DNA of 64,000 nt, from the NCBI RefSeq assembly GCF_027409185.1, contig NC_084466.1:76304501-76368500 (forward strand), given 5' to 3'. A model generated the notes under the pieces. That model ran no database searches. It had not been told where the DNA came from and saw only the letters and a program-made list of their open reading frames with translations. Origin of the DNA: Cynocephalus volans (Eukaryota; Chordata; Mammalia; Dermoptera; Cynocephalidae). The position numbers were made by a program, and so were the translations under genes. Below are positions 1 through 14,600 of this stretch, one piece after another (positions within the stretch are counted from its first letter, which is position 1; every line of letters starts with the position of its first letter).

Positions 1-320
1 CAAGAACTATCTGAAACATCCCAGGACTTGTTCCTCTCTCCCTTGGAAGCAGGATATCCTTCTAAGCTTTGCCAGCGAGATCTCTCACCCCAAGCTATAT
101 AACTTGGGGTGGGCTGCCTTTCAGGGTTCCTCAGCTGTAGTGCAAGTGAGGCCTGCACTGTTGAGACTCCATTCAACCCTGGCAGCTTTCTGAAAGCTTG
201 GGAAACCCACTCACGGTAGACCCGAGATTTCTATTGTCCCTTGCTGCCTATCTGTAAGTAATAAACCTACTTCATATAACTTGTTACATGTGAGTGTGTT
301 CTGTCTCATCAGACTCAGGC
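1..320 (+). mobile_element. LTR 3' portion, cut by window start
   Basis: A TATATAA box near 97, AATAAA at 260-265 and a following TGTG/GT-rich tail ending near CTCAGGCA have the order of an LTR U3-R-U5. The family was not identified. The 5' end is outside the window. Confidence 0.5.
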
Positions 321-489
321 AATTGGTAAAACTATAGCCCAAGATGCAGTGGGCAGAAGTGTTTAGGCTACTATTCCTGACCCATAATGATCTTCGCTAT
401 CTTCCGGGCAGAGGGAGTCCCACTGGGATTGGTATTTAGCAAAACTGATCAGCAAGATAATACATATAACTAGAACATAGATAAGTTCA

Positions 490-890
490 GAGAGAATTGA
501 TATCTTGAGTCTTCAAATCAAATGTACTTCCCCATTTATTTGAGACTTAATTTCTCTCAATAATGATTTCTCAATTTTCAATGTACAGGTCTTGATTATT
601 GTTAAATGTATTACTACATATTTTAGGTTTTTGGATGTTTTGTGAACTGAATCAATTAAACTTTATTTTCCAATAGTTTACTGCTGCTATATAAAAATAT
701 AACTTATTTTTGCATATTAACTTTATATCTTGTGGTCTTGCTAAATTCACTCATTAATGGAATTGTTAGAATATTCTAATCATTTCATCTTTTGTAAAAA
801 TAATTTTTCTCCTTCCCTTTCGTTATGCCTTTTATGTATTTTTCATGTTTTTAAACTTGCTAGTTACTGATATGCATGCTAACAGGCTTG
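490..890 (-). mobile_element. Old L1 ORF2 fragment
   Basis: The sequence resembles reverse-complement L1 ORF2 middle region (the stretch around ATATAAAAATATAACTTATT then CTTGCTAAATTCACTCATTA is recognisable). It is strongly decayed. Confidence 0.6.
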
Positions 891-1439
891 GGAGGAAATG
901 GACAGATGTCTTTAATTCATTTTGAAAGGCATCAAAAACATAAAATGTCTAATGGAGGGGATGGATAAGTATGTGATAAAGCAAGCAAAGTAGGTTTATT
1001 AAAAAATATTGATATAAATGTTCACTGTCACTTTCCTTCAATTTTCTATGTTTAAAACTTTAGTAAGATATTAGGAAAAATCAAAGCCAAAGCAAGGATC
1101 CAGTTGTGAGGCAGGAGCTGAAAATAGGACAGAGAAAGGACAAAGAACCTTGTAAGGTTTTTACAGACAAGACAAAATTGGTAGAATCCAAGGCACAGGT
1201 GGAGGGATTAGGCTTAAAAGAGGAAGATGAACAGCTTCTCTTTTGTATCAGAATATAGGATGCATAAAAATACAGATATAGTAACGCAGGATGCATACAA
1301 ATGATATAGTAATACAGAATGCTTACAGATTTGGTTTTGATAGCTGACTGATAAGGGAAGGTTATGGCTCCAAATGAAGTTTTGAAAAAGGCATTGTGGA
1401 GACTTGATCTGAGAAACTAAGTTTGTTGGATAGTGTTTA

Positions 1440-1630
1440 GGGCCCATTTCTTAGTTGCCAGCTGTGAATTTATTAGAGTGAAGCCCATGCCCAGCTGCCT
1501 GGATCCAGTTTCTTATCTGCAGAGCAGGATAATAATGTCTAGCTCAAAGACTGTTAGGAGAACTAAATGAGAGAATGCCTGTAAAGAACCTAGCATAGTG
1601 TCTCACAAAGGTACCTAACGTTATTCTGGA
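1440..1630 (+). mobile_element. MIR SINE fragment
   Basis: It contains the MIR-like core order: CTGCCTGG..., 'TTTCTTATCTGCAGAGCAGG', then 'TGAGAGAATGCCTGTAAAG'. It is an ancient, diverged copy. Confidence 0.6.
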
Positions 1631-2389
1631 AAGGATGTCAAATCCTTTCCATGCCTACAGCTAGTGATTATTTTGCACAGCTGTTCTTCAGGAAGTTGCT
1701 AAGTTTATTATGCTGTTATATTAAAGAGAAGGTAACTTCAGCAGGCAATCAGCTAATCAAAGCAGCTGCAACAGGCACATAAGGTACCAAGTCACAAAGG
1801 TACCATATAGTGCTGTAAATCAGCACTAGGCTGTAATTTAGACATGAGCTAAGGTTTATAGAGAACACTCTTTCTGCAAAGCTACAGAGAGAAAAGTAAT
1901 TTATTATAAGTCTTGTACCCCACAATCAAACTGATAAAGAACATCTTGTGATAATGCTCCAAATTTCCACAGCAATTGTAAACAGAAAAGAAACCAGGGG
2001 CAAATAGCTAGAGAAATTCAATTAATCAGTTTGGAAATATGCAACAATCACGTTTTACTTGGGAACGAGGTACAAAGAAAATTGTTGCCAAGGGTTGATT
2101 TTTTTATGTAAGAAATAAGTTTTGTGACTTAGACTGCTGTAATTTGGAAATAACAAAGTACTATTACTCAATTCTAGTATCTCTGAGTATAAAACGGCAC
2201 TTAAATAAAACCACAACAAGAGTTTTTGTTCAGATTTTGCACAACTTCAAATCCTATGAACAAAATTTTAATTCACATTATAAAAACATAAAATCAGATT
2301 TTTAAAGAACTGTATAAAATAGTGTGATTCACACACAGGAATCAGAACCTTAGGTTAGAAACCTTACTTGAACACTTTCACTGTCAGTT

Positions 2390-3960
2390 ATAATAAGGTA
2401 TCTGATAATGGACTTGCCCTCCCACTTTAAAAAACTAGAAAACTGGACAAAATATATAAAACAACTCTAGTAACAGACACTGAACAATAGATTACTGGAG
2501 CAAAATCTGCATGAGTTGCTTTGCATCTTTGGCTGATAACTAAAATGCATATGTATTAATACTCCACAGGTCAGGCAAAGAAACAATTGAGCCAACCAAA
2601 AAGTAGTGAAAAAGAACTGCTGGGAACCGTAAGTTGAAAATATCCAGAGCTCACACAAAACTGGAAGATATTTGAGTTCTGGTGACCCATGGTGGTGACA
2701 CCCAAATGATCTCCAGGGCATTCAGTAGAGACACCAGAAATATCATGCCTCAGTTGTAAAGCTAAACCTGGGATAAAGACTACTCTAGGGGGAAAAAAAA
2801 AGACTACTCTAGGCTCACCCCAACAAAGCTTAAAAACAATAATGAAAAGGAAAAAGCTGATAATTAAGTTTTAAACAAAATGACAAAATTCAGACACAAT
2901 GTAATATTACAATGTAATACTCAAAACAGCCAGAATACAAATTAATGCACTTACAAACAGGCAAGAAATGTGATCCAAAACTGAGAAAAATATCAGCCAA
3001 CAGAAACAGATCCAGAAATGTCAGATAAAATGGAATTAGCAGAGATTTCAAGAGAGCTATTATAAATACGTTTAAAAGATTTAAAGAAAAACATGAACAG
3101 AATAAGAAATGTAAAATATTTTTTAAAAAGTAAATGAAATGCCCAGAGCTGAAAAATTCAATATTTAAAAATAAAAATTTTACTGGATGGTCTTAAAAGC
3201 AAATTAGAATGTGAAGATTAGTGAATTTGAAAGCAACAGAAACAATTCGGACTGAAGATCAGTATGAAAAAATCTGAAAAAAAAAAGAGAGACTCTGACT
3301 TATGGTACAGTACCAAACAGTCAGAGATGTAACTAGAGTCTTAAAGGAGGGGGCAGAAAAATACTTGAGGAAAATGGCTAAATTTTTCCAAATTTGATAA
3401 AATACTTCTAAAACTGCTGGAAGCTATTATACAGAGAAGTTGGAAATCTTAAAAGCAGTCACAGAAAGTAAACTAAAACAACAATAAAGATTAGAATGAC
3501 TGCAGATCTCTCTTCAGAAACAATGCAGTCCATAAGACAAATCAAAGTGCAGAAAAAACTATCAAACTACAATTCTAAATCCACTGAAAATGCTTTTCAA
3601 AAATAACGTGAAACAGACATTTTAGGCCAAAAAGAAAAATAAAAAACCACCAAAAAGTGAAAATCTGAAAAAACTCACCAGTAGACCTACCACACAAGAA
3701 ATGCTAAAGAAACTTTCAGGCTAAAAGAAAGATAACAGAGTGCAATTTGAATCTACAAAAAGCAATGAAGAATCAGTGGAGGGCTACTTCTACTAATAGA
3801 AATGGGAAGATATTGGGTCATTTCCTTATGCAGAAAAGTATAAAAGTGGACAAAATTGTCAAAAAACAACCAATCTGGGGCACTGAAGATTGAGCAAAGT
3901 TAGACAACAAATTTAAAAATGTTTATTCTTGAAAAACTGCTCAGTTTTGGACAAAAATGG
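2390..3960 (+). mobile_element. Old L1, 5' region and ORF1 remnant
   Basis: This is A-rich sense-strand sequence with the classical older-L1 ORF1 feel (AGAGATTTCAAGAGAGCTAT, GAAATGCTAAAGAAACTTTC). No open frame survives. A 14-bp motif AAGACTACTCTAGG is duplicated at about 2775-2812. Confidence 0.6.
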
Positions 3961-4371
3961 AAGCAATACTACAACCTTCTATGCTTGGTGATGCCCCATG
4001 CACCTGTCACTCGGTAGCTTTTTCAATTCAGGGCTTGTTGCAGCCAGAGTAGTGGACTTGATTCAAAAAAACCCTTGATTCAGCAAGGAAAACCCATAGC
4101 TTTGCTGGATAAAAGTGGCAGACTTGATTCAAAAAGAATGGGGAAAATCCATACATAGCTTTCCTAGCCCAAAGTTGCAGGCCCAGTTCATGGCCATTGC
4201 CAGACCCATCAGAAATTAAAACTGATACCCTGGAAGTGAAAGAACCATAGAGGGGCTATGATAAGCTCACACACATACCTGACTGACTGCGAAACTAGCA
4301 AATGAAAACAAGGGATACTGAGAACTGACTGCAACCTTGAATAGTATTCCTCAACTCACATGTAGCTCAGT

Positions 4372-4800
4372 ACCCTCAACAGAAATTATTCTTGCAATTT
4401 TCTCCATACTCACGCTATTATGTTTCAGAATTAATTCTTCTACTTTCTGCAAAAATATAATTCTTGGTTGAGGGAAAGTAAGATTAAAGGTAGTGACTTG
4501 CCAAGCAGAGTCATCTACCTGTGATCAAAAACATTCTTCAGGAGTCCCAAGTACTTTAATAAAAACATGCTTATTTCTTAGTACCAACCTATAACAATAT
4601 GAATCAATGAAATAAAAGTTGGATATCTACAGTCTCAATAGAAATAATACCTGCAATTTTCTCCATACCCATGCTATTATGTTCCAGAATTCTTATATTT
4701 TCCTGCAAAAATATAATTCTAGGTTGAGGTAAAATAAGATTAAAGGTAGTACCTTGCTAAGGAAAGAGTCACATACCTGTGGTCAAAAATGCTAATCCTA
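4372..4800 (+). repeat. Diverged direct duplication, offset about 257 bp
   Basis: A block of about 150 bp at 4372-4535 reappears at 4631-4792. Both contain TGCAATTTTCTCCATAC, CTATTATGTT(T/C)CAGAATT, ATATAATTCT and TAAGATTAAAGGTAGT. It lies on the 3' side of RFC3 and is not coding. I do not know the family. Confidence 0.75.
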
Positions 4801-5088
4801 AAGGATAAAAAATAAGTTTTGTTTTCTTACATGTAAATCCTCTTCAGCAGATGAGGGATTGGTTGGAAGGGAATGGGAGAATCAACAATCCACACTTGAA
4901 TAACAAATGTTTAAAGTAAATTAAAATCATCTTCCTGAAATCTAAAGTTTCTAGTTGTGTCCTTTCAATATACTTCAATAGAAAAGAAGCAATTATTTAA
5001 CTTAGAGGATAATGATTAACAGTCCACAGAGGAATTATTACCAAAAAGAACACACACGCACAGGTAAGACATGACTAAGTAAAGTTAG

Positions 5089-5094
5089 TTTATT
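5089..5094 (-). terminator. RFC3: RFC3 polyadenylation signal AATAAA
   Basis: This is a canonical AATAAA on the minus strand, 78 bases past the stop codon, with none nearer. Cleavage is expected around 5065-5078, giving a short 3'UTR of roughly 100 nt, in line with the short UTR I recall for the main mammalian transcript. Confidence 0.75.
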
Positions 5095-5171
5095 TTACCT
5101 ACACCTCTTCCTATATAAACTGTAGATAAATGCTAATACTGAGAAATGTTTGGTAGAATTACTGATAGAAG

Positions 5172-5363
5172 TCAGAACATTACGCCTTCCAATCCATCCT
5201 CCATGAACTTCTTATAAAGTGCCATAAATTTGGCCACAAATGCTTCCAAGTGATAAATGGCTTTGCTACCCAGCTGTAGACGATGTTCATAAAAAGCTGC
5301 CATCTGGGCCACTTCTCCTTTCAGCTGTCCATCACAATTATGTAAAAGTTCTGAGAGAAGACC
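5172..5363 (-). CDS. RFC3: RFC3 coding exon 9 (residues 294-356 and stop)
   Basis: The acceptor is TTTCTTTAG. The exon encodes [20 protein letters not shown] and continues to the acidic C-terminal stretch [11 protein letters not shown], followed by TGA at 5172-5174. The human C-terminus, as I recall it, ends GMMF, so this lineage has Met to Val there. Confidence 0.97.
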   Translation of the reverse strand, partial: GLLSELLHNCDGQLKGEVAQMAAFYEHRLQLGSKAIYHLEAFVAKFMALYKKFMEDGLEGVMF

Positions 5364-8300
5364 CTAAAGAAATTAGTAATTTAAAAATTAATCATTTAAA
5401 AAAATATTATCGTAATATGCTTTATTTCTGTCACTCACAAAAAGTAAAACTTAAATATGTTCTTTTTTACATACGAGATCTTTAATATTTTATGTGAACT
5501 GGCAGTCTTCAATCAAAAGCGAAAACTTTCGTAACTTTTCAGGAATGCAAAAATCTAGTGGCTATCTACCACATTCCAAGTTCCAAATATTTAATCACAT
5601 AAGGGTGCAAAGATATAAGTACAAAGATGCTTACTGCAGCATTACTTATAATAATTATAATCCGTGAGCAACCTCAAGTTCCACCAATAGGGATCATATT
5701 CAAAAAACTATGTTATAGTCATACAATGGAATACCATTCATCCACTAAAAAGAATGAGGTAAATCTGTAGAGTCATGAAACAACACCTCTGCTATATACT
5801 GTTGAATGAGAACACAGTACAGAACACAGAAGTTCTGTGACACAACACACACATACATAAACATGTTTCTAAAGTAAATAGAATGGAGGTCTGTTAAAAG
5901 GGTCACCTTTGTAGAAATGGAAGGGTGGACCCTCTATTTTCTTTGGATATTTTGTATCATTTGAATTTCTTCATGTAAGATTACCATCTTAATTTCAATA
6001 AAAAAAGACAAAAAACCTTGAATTCCCTAATATCTAGCAATCAATAAATCTACCTAGCTAGGTAGATGACAGACCAAACTTGAAGCTATGGCTTAAAATA
6101 TCCTAGTACACAGTCTGGGCTCTGCCTACCTCTTCAACTTCATTCCCCATGAGCACTGAGTCTCACTGTCTGAAATGCTTGTTCCCCAGCTATTTACATG
6201 GTTTTCTCTTTTTAATCCTCAAAGTCTCACCTTAATTGTATCTTCCTCAGAGAAGCCATCAATGGCCTTCCACAGCCCCACCCTCCATTATTATTTCACC
6301 CTGTTATTTTCTTTGTAGCACTTATTCTGAAATCCCCTTCTTTACTTGTTTTGCATTTCACCTCACTAGATATAACTTCCCTGAAGGCAGGCCCTCCCAT
6401 CTCTTCTTCAGCTCTCCCCTAATGGTGCCTACCACACAGTAGAGGCTCAATAAATATCTGTGGAATTAATGAGCTGGAGAGAAAAAGTTAATGTATGTTA
6501 GTACTGCAAAAGACCTGTGATCACACACTAAAGTCCAAATTTTATGGTTATAACAATTCAAGATCCGAAATCAGGTTACCTTCATTATTATCTCGGGAGG
6601 AATACAATGGGTTAGAAGCTCATAGAGTCTTCCACGAACTTCAAGGAGCCTACATAAAACAAAATAATAATTTATGATGAAAATAAGGAGTAACTTTTCC
6701 AATTACCTACTGTGCTGTTTTACTTTATGAATTGAACAATGCTGGGAAAACAGAATAGTTTAATCAGGGTCCCTGCCTCGGGGCAGGTTGGGGGTGGTGC
6801 AGCACATTCTTTGTAACCAAACTGTGGGGGGGGGGGGGTTAGTGCACATGTGTGGCGCTGCCACCTTGGCTGGCGTCTGCCTTGGGCGTCCACCACATTG
6901 CACGGCCATGCTCTCCAACCTACAGCTTCCAAAGGCCTTTTTGTCTGGTTACCTAGCTCATAGACCTGCATGAGAGGTCTGGAGACCCAGCCTGGCATGT
7001 GATGGGTTTATAACCCAGTCTGAACAGGCTTGAGGTGTCTGTGAGCTCTAGACCCAGCCCTAGCTCGACAACTGGCCTAGTCGTCAGGATTACAGGCAGG
7101 TAAAAAAGCCCAACAAACAAAAACACTCTAATACAGGCACATTTTCTCAAATATTTTATCATACTTTGGATGCACATATAAAAGCTCCTACTAATTTCAG
7201 CTCATTTTTCTAAAAGAAAATTTTCAGAACTCTTTTAAAGTGAGACACTTGTATTCAGGGTTATTAATTATATCAAAAATACCATGAAAGTACCAGACAG
7301 AAATTAAGACTTCGTGAGCTTATTCACACCACATAATTTAACATACTTTGATATCAAGTAATATGTTTGCCTCCAGATAGATAACTAGTATACATCTAGA
7401 AAATGGTCATGAAAAGATTCAACACTCAATCAATTACACAAGTAAAAAAAGATAATATAGGCATGAACTATAATATAATGCTACTGCCTAGACTACACCA
7501 TAAGAAATATGGCAGGGACACAAAGCTGTCCTGTTGTAAAAGGAGCAGGATAAGAGATTACAGGTAAGCACAGAACCAGGCTGAGTGAATATGAACATTC
7601 TCTGAGCTCTTAACTTTGGGCCCTTCTCATAACATTTTCAGGAGGGAAATGTGTGAAGGAGGGAAATATACGTAAAACATTTTAAAACAGCAAGAAAAAA
7701 AGCGACAAAATTCTAAATATACATAAAACAAGTACCTTCATCTATATCTCTCTATATATTTACCTATCCCCAAAGGAAAAAAAAACTTCTGAATTTTTAC
7801 TAACATAATACTACAAATGTTCCATACTTCAGATATATCAGGGTAGTGATTTATAAAAGATTTCTTAAAAGCAGTTCAGACTATTTTCCTAAAACTCCAG
7901 GAGCATGAAGCCCTGACACATAACTAAATGAAAGTGAAAAAAACAACTAGTCTTTTTTTGAGCACTTACTATGTGCAAGAAACTAAAACAATTTAAATCA
8001 GACTTCACACCAGCTCTGAAGGGGGATGTATCTCCAAGTTTTGGACGAAAAAAATAAGACTCAATTTAAGAAACTTGATAAAGTGGACCACAATAGAGCA
8101 TGATTTAAACACAGATCTGTTTCACTACAAAGTCCAAACCCTTCCAATGTCTGCCAAAGCGCTTAACACCTTACTCTATACTGGTTCCTTGCAACACACT
8201 ATTTATTCCTAACAACCACACTCTTTAAGTGAAAAGAACCTGAAATTCAGAGAGTAAGCTTCCATCAAAACTCATGTAGTTCACCCAGCATTTTAATTCA

Positions 8301-11300
8301 AGTCTGACTCAAAAGCCATTGATCCCTCTCTGAGATGACAGCATATCTCAAAAATAAAACCTGACTATTAAAGCATAAATAGTAAAAACAAATGACATAT
8401 GGTATAAAATTATTTTAATATATGCATATTGCTTATTTCTGAAAAGTTGATGCAGGATATATTTGCCTATACCACTATGATGTAACTACACTGTGTGCAT
8501 CTCATACACATTAACATGTCTTTTTTTTGGCAGCTAGCTGGTACAGGGACTGAACCCGGGACCTTAGGGCATGATGCTGATAACACTAATCAACTGATGT
8601 TAGTCTGAATTAATGTCTAATATTTTTAGTTTCTAAAAATTAATATATTCTACATTTACTATATCTGTGTCATTATTTCTTGATAGGGTACAAGTGATTA
8701 AGAGCACAAATTCTTCTGTCAAAGAAAAATGGGTATTCTAGAACTGTCTTTGCCTCTTAATAACTGAATGTCCCTAAACAAGTTACTTAATCTCCCTAAA
8801 TCTCAGTTTTCTTATCTACAAAGATGGTAATAATATTTTCCTCATAAGACTGTTATATGAATTAAATAAGATAACTTAGTGTAGGGGCCAACATAATCAT
8901 TCCACTAAATATTAGCTGCTTTCAAATTAGAAAATTATGACTATTCTAAGACAGAGCAAATGAGAATCTAGACTGCAAGTATCTTAGCAAGACTAAAGGT
9001 CAAATATCAGCAGCAGTCATTTGGCATTCCATGGGCCAATGATCAGAATGACACCAGCCTTCCAGTATTTATGGTCAGCACTAAGGCTTTCTGGAATTGA
9101 GCAAAATTTCTTTTTATACAGCACAATGGAAACAATTCCCACAATTGTTACTTTGAACAGGAAACAGCAGCACCTCTTCTTGCACAAGTTAATTTATGAA
9201 CTGCCAAAACTTGTTAGGAAAATTGGAGGAAAGGGTGGCAGCAATTAGAAGAACTAAGCAAAGCAATAATCAAAGTTTTAAAAATATATCTGATAATAGT
9301 CAAATATTACATCTTTACCTAAATCCCTTAAAAGTAGGAAAGTTCTAATAATTTTTCTTCTTTAAAATCAAAATAAAAACAAAAAAGTCATCTTCAAGTG
9401 TAGAAATAAGTAAAATGCTCCTAAGACACATTCTGTTTGAATTTTATCTCTTCAAAGGCTAAGTAAGATTTCTTCACTGATTATCAACATTTAACAAAAT
9501 GGAATGCATGCTTTTTCCTAAAGACAAGTTTCTTTTCTGATGAGACCACTTAAAATGTTTGGTACTTTCTGAAGACTATTGATTTCTTCAACTAAAATAA
9601 TTGAATTATGAGAATTCAAAGCAAACTCTAATAATATACTAAGTACTCACTATGTATGATTCACTATTCACCTCTACTAATCTATATAGTAACCAGAGAA
9701 TACGTGCTACTCCCTTTGAGGAATTTCTTATAAAAATTAGAATTCATCAGATGTACCACCCAAAAGGAGAAAAACGGTATATTCCTCTCACCATTATTTT
9801 CATTTAAAACAGGGAAGCTTAAATTATACTGATTGTAGTCAAACTATTCTGTACCCTAAAATGATCAACTACTCTCTCTAAGGTCCAAAGATAGTTTCTC
9901 TGTTCTGACAGTCAACAAGGACATGAGAATGTGCTTCAGTGAGCCTGAGGAGCCTTCTCCATGCTTTCCAAAGGTAGTGGGCCTTTAAACTGTCAGCTCT
10001 GATTTGGAGAAGTACAGATTTTCCTTCTCAATCAAAGCTGTCATAAATAAAACAACCAGTGGTTAAGATAGTTTCAGTATGGTCCACTACAGAGTAATAA
10101 ACCCACAGAAGTAAACAAAAACAACTTTGCAACAAATGTGCCAAAAAATACTTCTTAAGTATGAACAGTATTTATACAATATTACTCTTAATAGAACTTA
10201 TCAAACATGAGAAGAGTGTTTGCTAGTTCTCAAACCATCATCATAAAATCTCTTTCTCTACATAACAAAGGAACAAGTGTCCTTTGGAAGGGTAATAGTA
10301 CCTTTACCATATAAATAAAGAAGCGGAAACTCTAAAATAAGGTTACCTGCTCAAGGACATTTAGCTAAAAATTAGGATAAGAACTAGAAGTCTGACTCAT
10401 ACACATGATGCAGTTACAAAGGTATATACTATTCTTTTCAAAATTAGAAAGCTAGACAGATTATATTATGTACTAATGTTATGTCATCTGAGATCTTGAA
10501 AGGAAAGCTAAAAATGTTTTAATTTACATATAAATTCCACTTTTACATGTTAACAGCTTAAGAAAAGCAGTAATACTACATACCAACTATTCTAAACCAC
10601 TAGAGTTCTGAAATTATATCCTACTTTTCTTTTAAAAGTTTAATATTTAGATTCAAGACTTAATTATAATTCTAAATGGCATGGTGTTAAGCATAAGACA
10701 GCCAATACCTGTACTACCTTGACGATCAAACCTTTATCCATCATCATCTTATACCAGTTACCTTTGTGGTGTCTGCTGACTGACAATTGCATTTGCAGTC
10801 TCTCTCAGATACACCTCCCAATCCGTCTCAGGGATTTCTTGATCTGCAGTAAAAGGATATCTACAAGAAAAAGAGAACACAATAAATTAAACGGAAGAGT
10901 GCTTATATCCCAGAATGTTTCCTGCAGTAACTACCCCTCTTTCACTCACTGTTGTACTCTGCAGGCTTCACACATAAGGAGGGCTTTCCTGAGATTTCTG
11001 CAGGACTTCTCTGCAAGTCTATGAGCCAGTTGTGAAGGGAGATTCAGACCTTCCTTCTTGCACACAGTGGATAACACATGGCAAATCTACAAATAAAATT
11101 AACAAAAACAGGCAGTCTGTCAAAAAGCACATTGAGGCACTTTCTGTTGATAATATATTTATAGACCATTTTAACTATATTACTCCCCAAATTACAAGTA
11201 AAAATTGTAATAAAGGTACTTTCCTACTGTGTATCCAATACAATGTCACAAATTTTCCCTATTTTCTATAAAATCTCCCAAAATCTATAATAGCAAGGAA

Positions 11301-11581
11301 GCTATTTATTGTGAGAAATTAGAATTTTTACTGATAGCTGTTAAGAATGATAAAGAAAAAAAATATGTATTAATGCTGTTTTGGACTAACTTTGATTCCT
11401 TACCTAGGAACTAGGTATTCCCTCATCATCTTCTTACAAAATCTATTTCCTCCATATTCCCGTCTCCTCCTACAGCCAATTAAATCAGCTTGAAGAATAC
11501 ACTGAATAACTATAGCCTTACCTAGTTTAGTAAATTCATAATATCTACTCGTTTAAGGTAAAAGATGGTTTAAAAGAGAAC

Positions 11582-11674
<93 letters not shown>

Positions 11675-14600
11675 GGTTTGCACATATCCTAATGGTTTGC
11701 ATCCAGGTCCACAGCTGTTCTTGAATTACTGATATGCTTCACTATGTTTTTACAAAAACAAACATAACAGGGATGTCCACAAAGTACTCAGAGAAACCTG
11801 GCTGAATTTTGTCTGAAAAGTTTAACTTGACTTACGTCTTCAATGCTGGGAGCAGGGACACGAACTGCCAGACATCTACTGCGAATGGGAGGTATCACTT
11901 TAGATGTAGAATTGCAGCACAAGATCAATCTGCAGGTGGACATATACTTCTCCATGGTTCTGCGCAAGGCATGCTGAGCATCTTTGGTGAGTTTGTCAAC
12001 TTCTGTCAATAATACCACTGAGTTGAAGAGAAACAAAACAAGCTTTAACTTAACTCCTTTTCCTCCTTGTCATTATTCAGAGTGAAATCCTAAATAATAA
12101 GCCTTCCCTTTGCAAAAACAAATTGAAATTATAAATATGGCAAAAACAATTTACTTGTATTTTTAAAAATTCTATAATCAAGACTAAGAGACACTAGGCT
12201 AAATAAAGTTAAAGAGGTTATTTTGTTGTGAAATTCATTGCAGCCTTTATTATTTATACGCACTAAAAATTACCAAGACAAGGATGTACTGTGCTGTATT
12301 TTCCCAAAATATTTTATCTCAGGAGCACAATTTCTGTAGAATATCTTAAGTCTAAAATCTCAAATCCTAAGGAATATATTTTGGAAAACACTGGTGCAAG
12401 AGATGTAGTCAACAAGGCATAAAGACCAACAGTAAGATTCCACCTGGCCACAATCAAGGACTGGTTTTAAAGGGGTTCAGGAATAATATATATACAGAGA
12501 CTGAATCCAACTATTATATTTTTTCATATTAAATTATTTCTAGAAGATAGCAGTGGCAGAGTGTAGCATTTGAATTTCCCCCATAAAAACAAACAGAACT
12601 AAAAATTCCAAGACCAAAAACCCATGAACAACATTTATATATTACAAACAACAACAACAACAAAAAAAAAAACCCCAAAATATAAGCAACTGAGAATAAG
12701 CAACTAAAATTAGAAAGACCCACATGCTATCAGCATCTGTGTGGGAGAACTGGCAGGATCCATCAGGTTTCTGATACCCTTTAGGACAGGAAAACCCCCA
12801 AATCACCCACAGGAACACACTGGAAAGCATCACAAGTCAATTTGAAGACAGCAAATTTTTAACTATGAGGGAGATTACTCAGAGCCCAATTCACAGGTGA
12901 GAGCAAGGGATCGTTGATGCAGGAAAGCTTGAAGAGCAGTAAACTATGAAAATAACACAATGTACCTCCCTTCAAAGACGACACTTCAAAATGAGAAGAA
13001 ATCAGAGAAACAGAATCCAAACTGAACAGAACAGAAAAAAAAGAGAAAGGAAAGAATTCCAATAAAAGTGGCAGAGGGGAAGAGAAAATAGAGCTCAGAA
13101 TACAAGGCCATATATTTTATCACTCTGTGAAAATAATAATTAATATGGGCAGCTCTAGAGCCCTGAACATAGAAAAACTCTCTGGCCTTCCTCTCCTTCC
13201 TAAGAGTACAAGAAAATTCACTTCACTTTTTAAAAACTGACCAACGAAAAAGAATCACAGCTGAAATCAGTGTTAAAAAAAGCAGAGGAGCAGAACATCT
13301 CTAAGAGTAAAGAAATGTTAAATTAAACTATAATTTAGCTAATGGTTATTGCTCTTTTTAAGTAACAGTAAACCTAAAGTACGAACATTTAGTGTTTTCA
13401 GTGATGTTAATCCAATTGTAATCCAGCATTGAAATATTTAGTATTTTTAATGACCCTAAAATATATCATTTTTAAAGGTTTACAACTGTAACTAGGTGTT
13501 ATTAATTTTGATTAAAATTAAGTTTTAACCACATTTATTTTAACAGATTTTCAACATTTTTCTTATAATATCAGATTTAAAATAAGTGCACATCATGAAA
13601 ATCAAGTACAATGTATTTTGAGAAGTAAAATAAAATAAAATTTAAAAAAATAAAATAAGGGCACAGTATTTTCTAAATATTTACATATATGTACACCATT
13701 ATTTTTGTTTTGTGTAGTAACGTCGAAAATAGTGACTGAGCAGGCATTGGGAGACAGAAATCAACAGCCTATTTAAAAAATACATCAGGAGGCCCCACCA
13801 CCCACCATGCAGGCCATCCAGGTGAGTACAGAGGTCCTGAGCCACACCTGGGAACCAATGCAGCCACAGACATGCCATGCCCACACTGAAGCACCAGAGG
13901 GGTGCTTGCAGGCCCCACCACACACTGTGCAGGCCGCCCAGAAGAACGACGAGGATCCATGCGCTGACTAAACAGAAGCCACAGCAGCTCACCACACACT
14001 CAACTGCAATGATACAAGAAGAGTCATCAGAAGAACCCATAAGCAGAGGAGAAAGTCTTCCCTCTCATAACTCACTCCAGAGTGATGGAAGAAATAAGAG
14101 TTCTACAAGATGATCAAACATCAGCATACAAATACTAGAACTACAAATAAACAAGATATAACACCAAAGGAATTTGGTAATTCTCAAGTACCAAACCCCA
14201 TAGAGCAAGAAACCCTTGAGATGACTGAAAAGGAATTCCAAGCACTGATTTTAAGAAAACTCCAAGAAATAAGAGAAGGATCAACTAGAGAACACAATGA
14301 AATGAGAAAAAATATCCAGGATATAAAAGAGGAAATTTACAAAGAAATTAATAACTTAAGAATGTAACAACACTTCTAGAAACAAAGGATTCTCTCAATG
14401 AAATAAAAAAATACAATGGAAAGCTCGAGCAGCAGGCTAGAGCAAGCAGAAGAAAAAATTTCAGAACTCAAAGATGGTCTTTTTGAAATACCTTAGGCAG
14501 ACAAGAAAAAGGAAAAAATTTTTTTTTAAATGAAGAAAATTTAAGGGAGCTAGAAGACAACCTCAAGTACACAAACATCCAAATCATGAGTATTCCAGAA

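Noticed and set aside
5240..5485. Plus-strand frame of 81 codons over RFC3 exon 9
   Set aside because: It is the shadow of exon 9 on the opposite strand. The minus-strand reading matches RFC3 exactly, with splice sites and stop.
11809..12012. Plus-strand frame of 67 codons at exon 5
   Set aside because: It is the antisense shadow of RFC3 exon 5, with no independent support.
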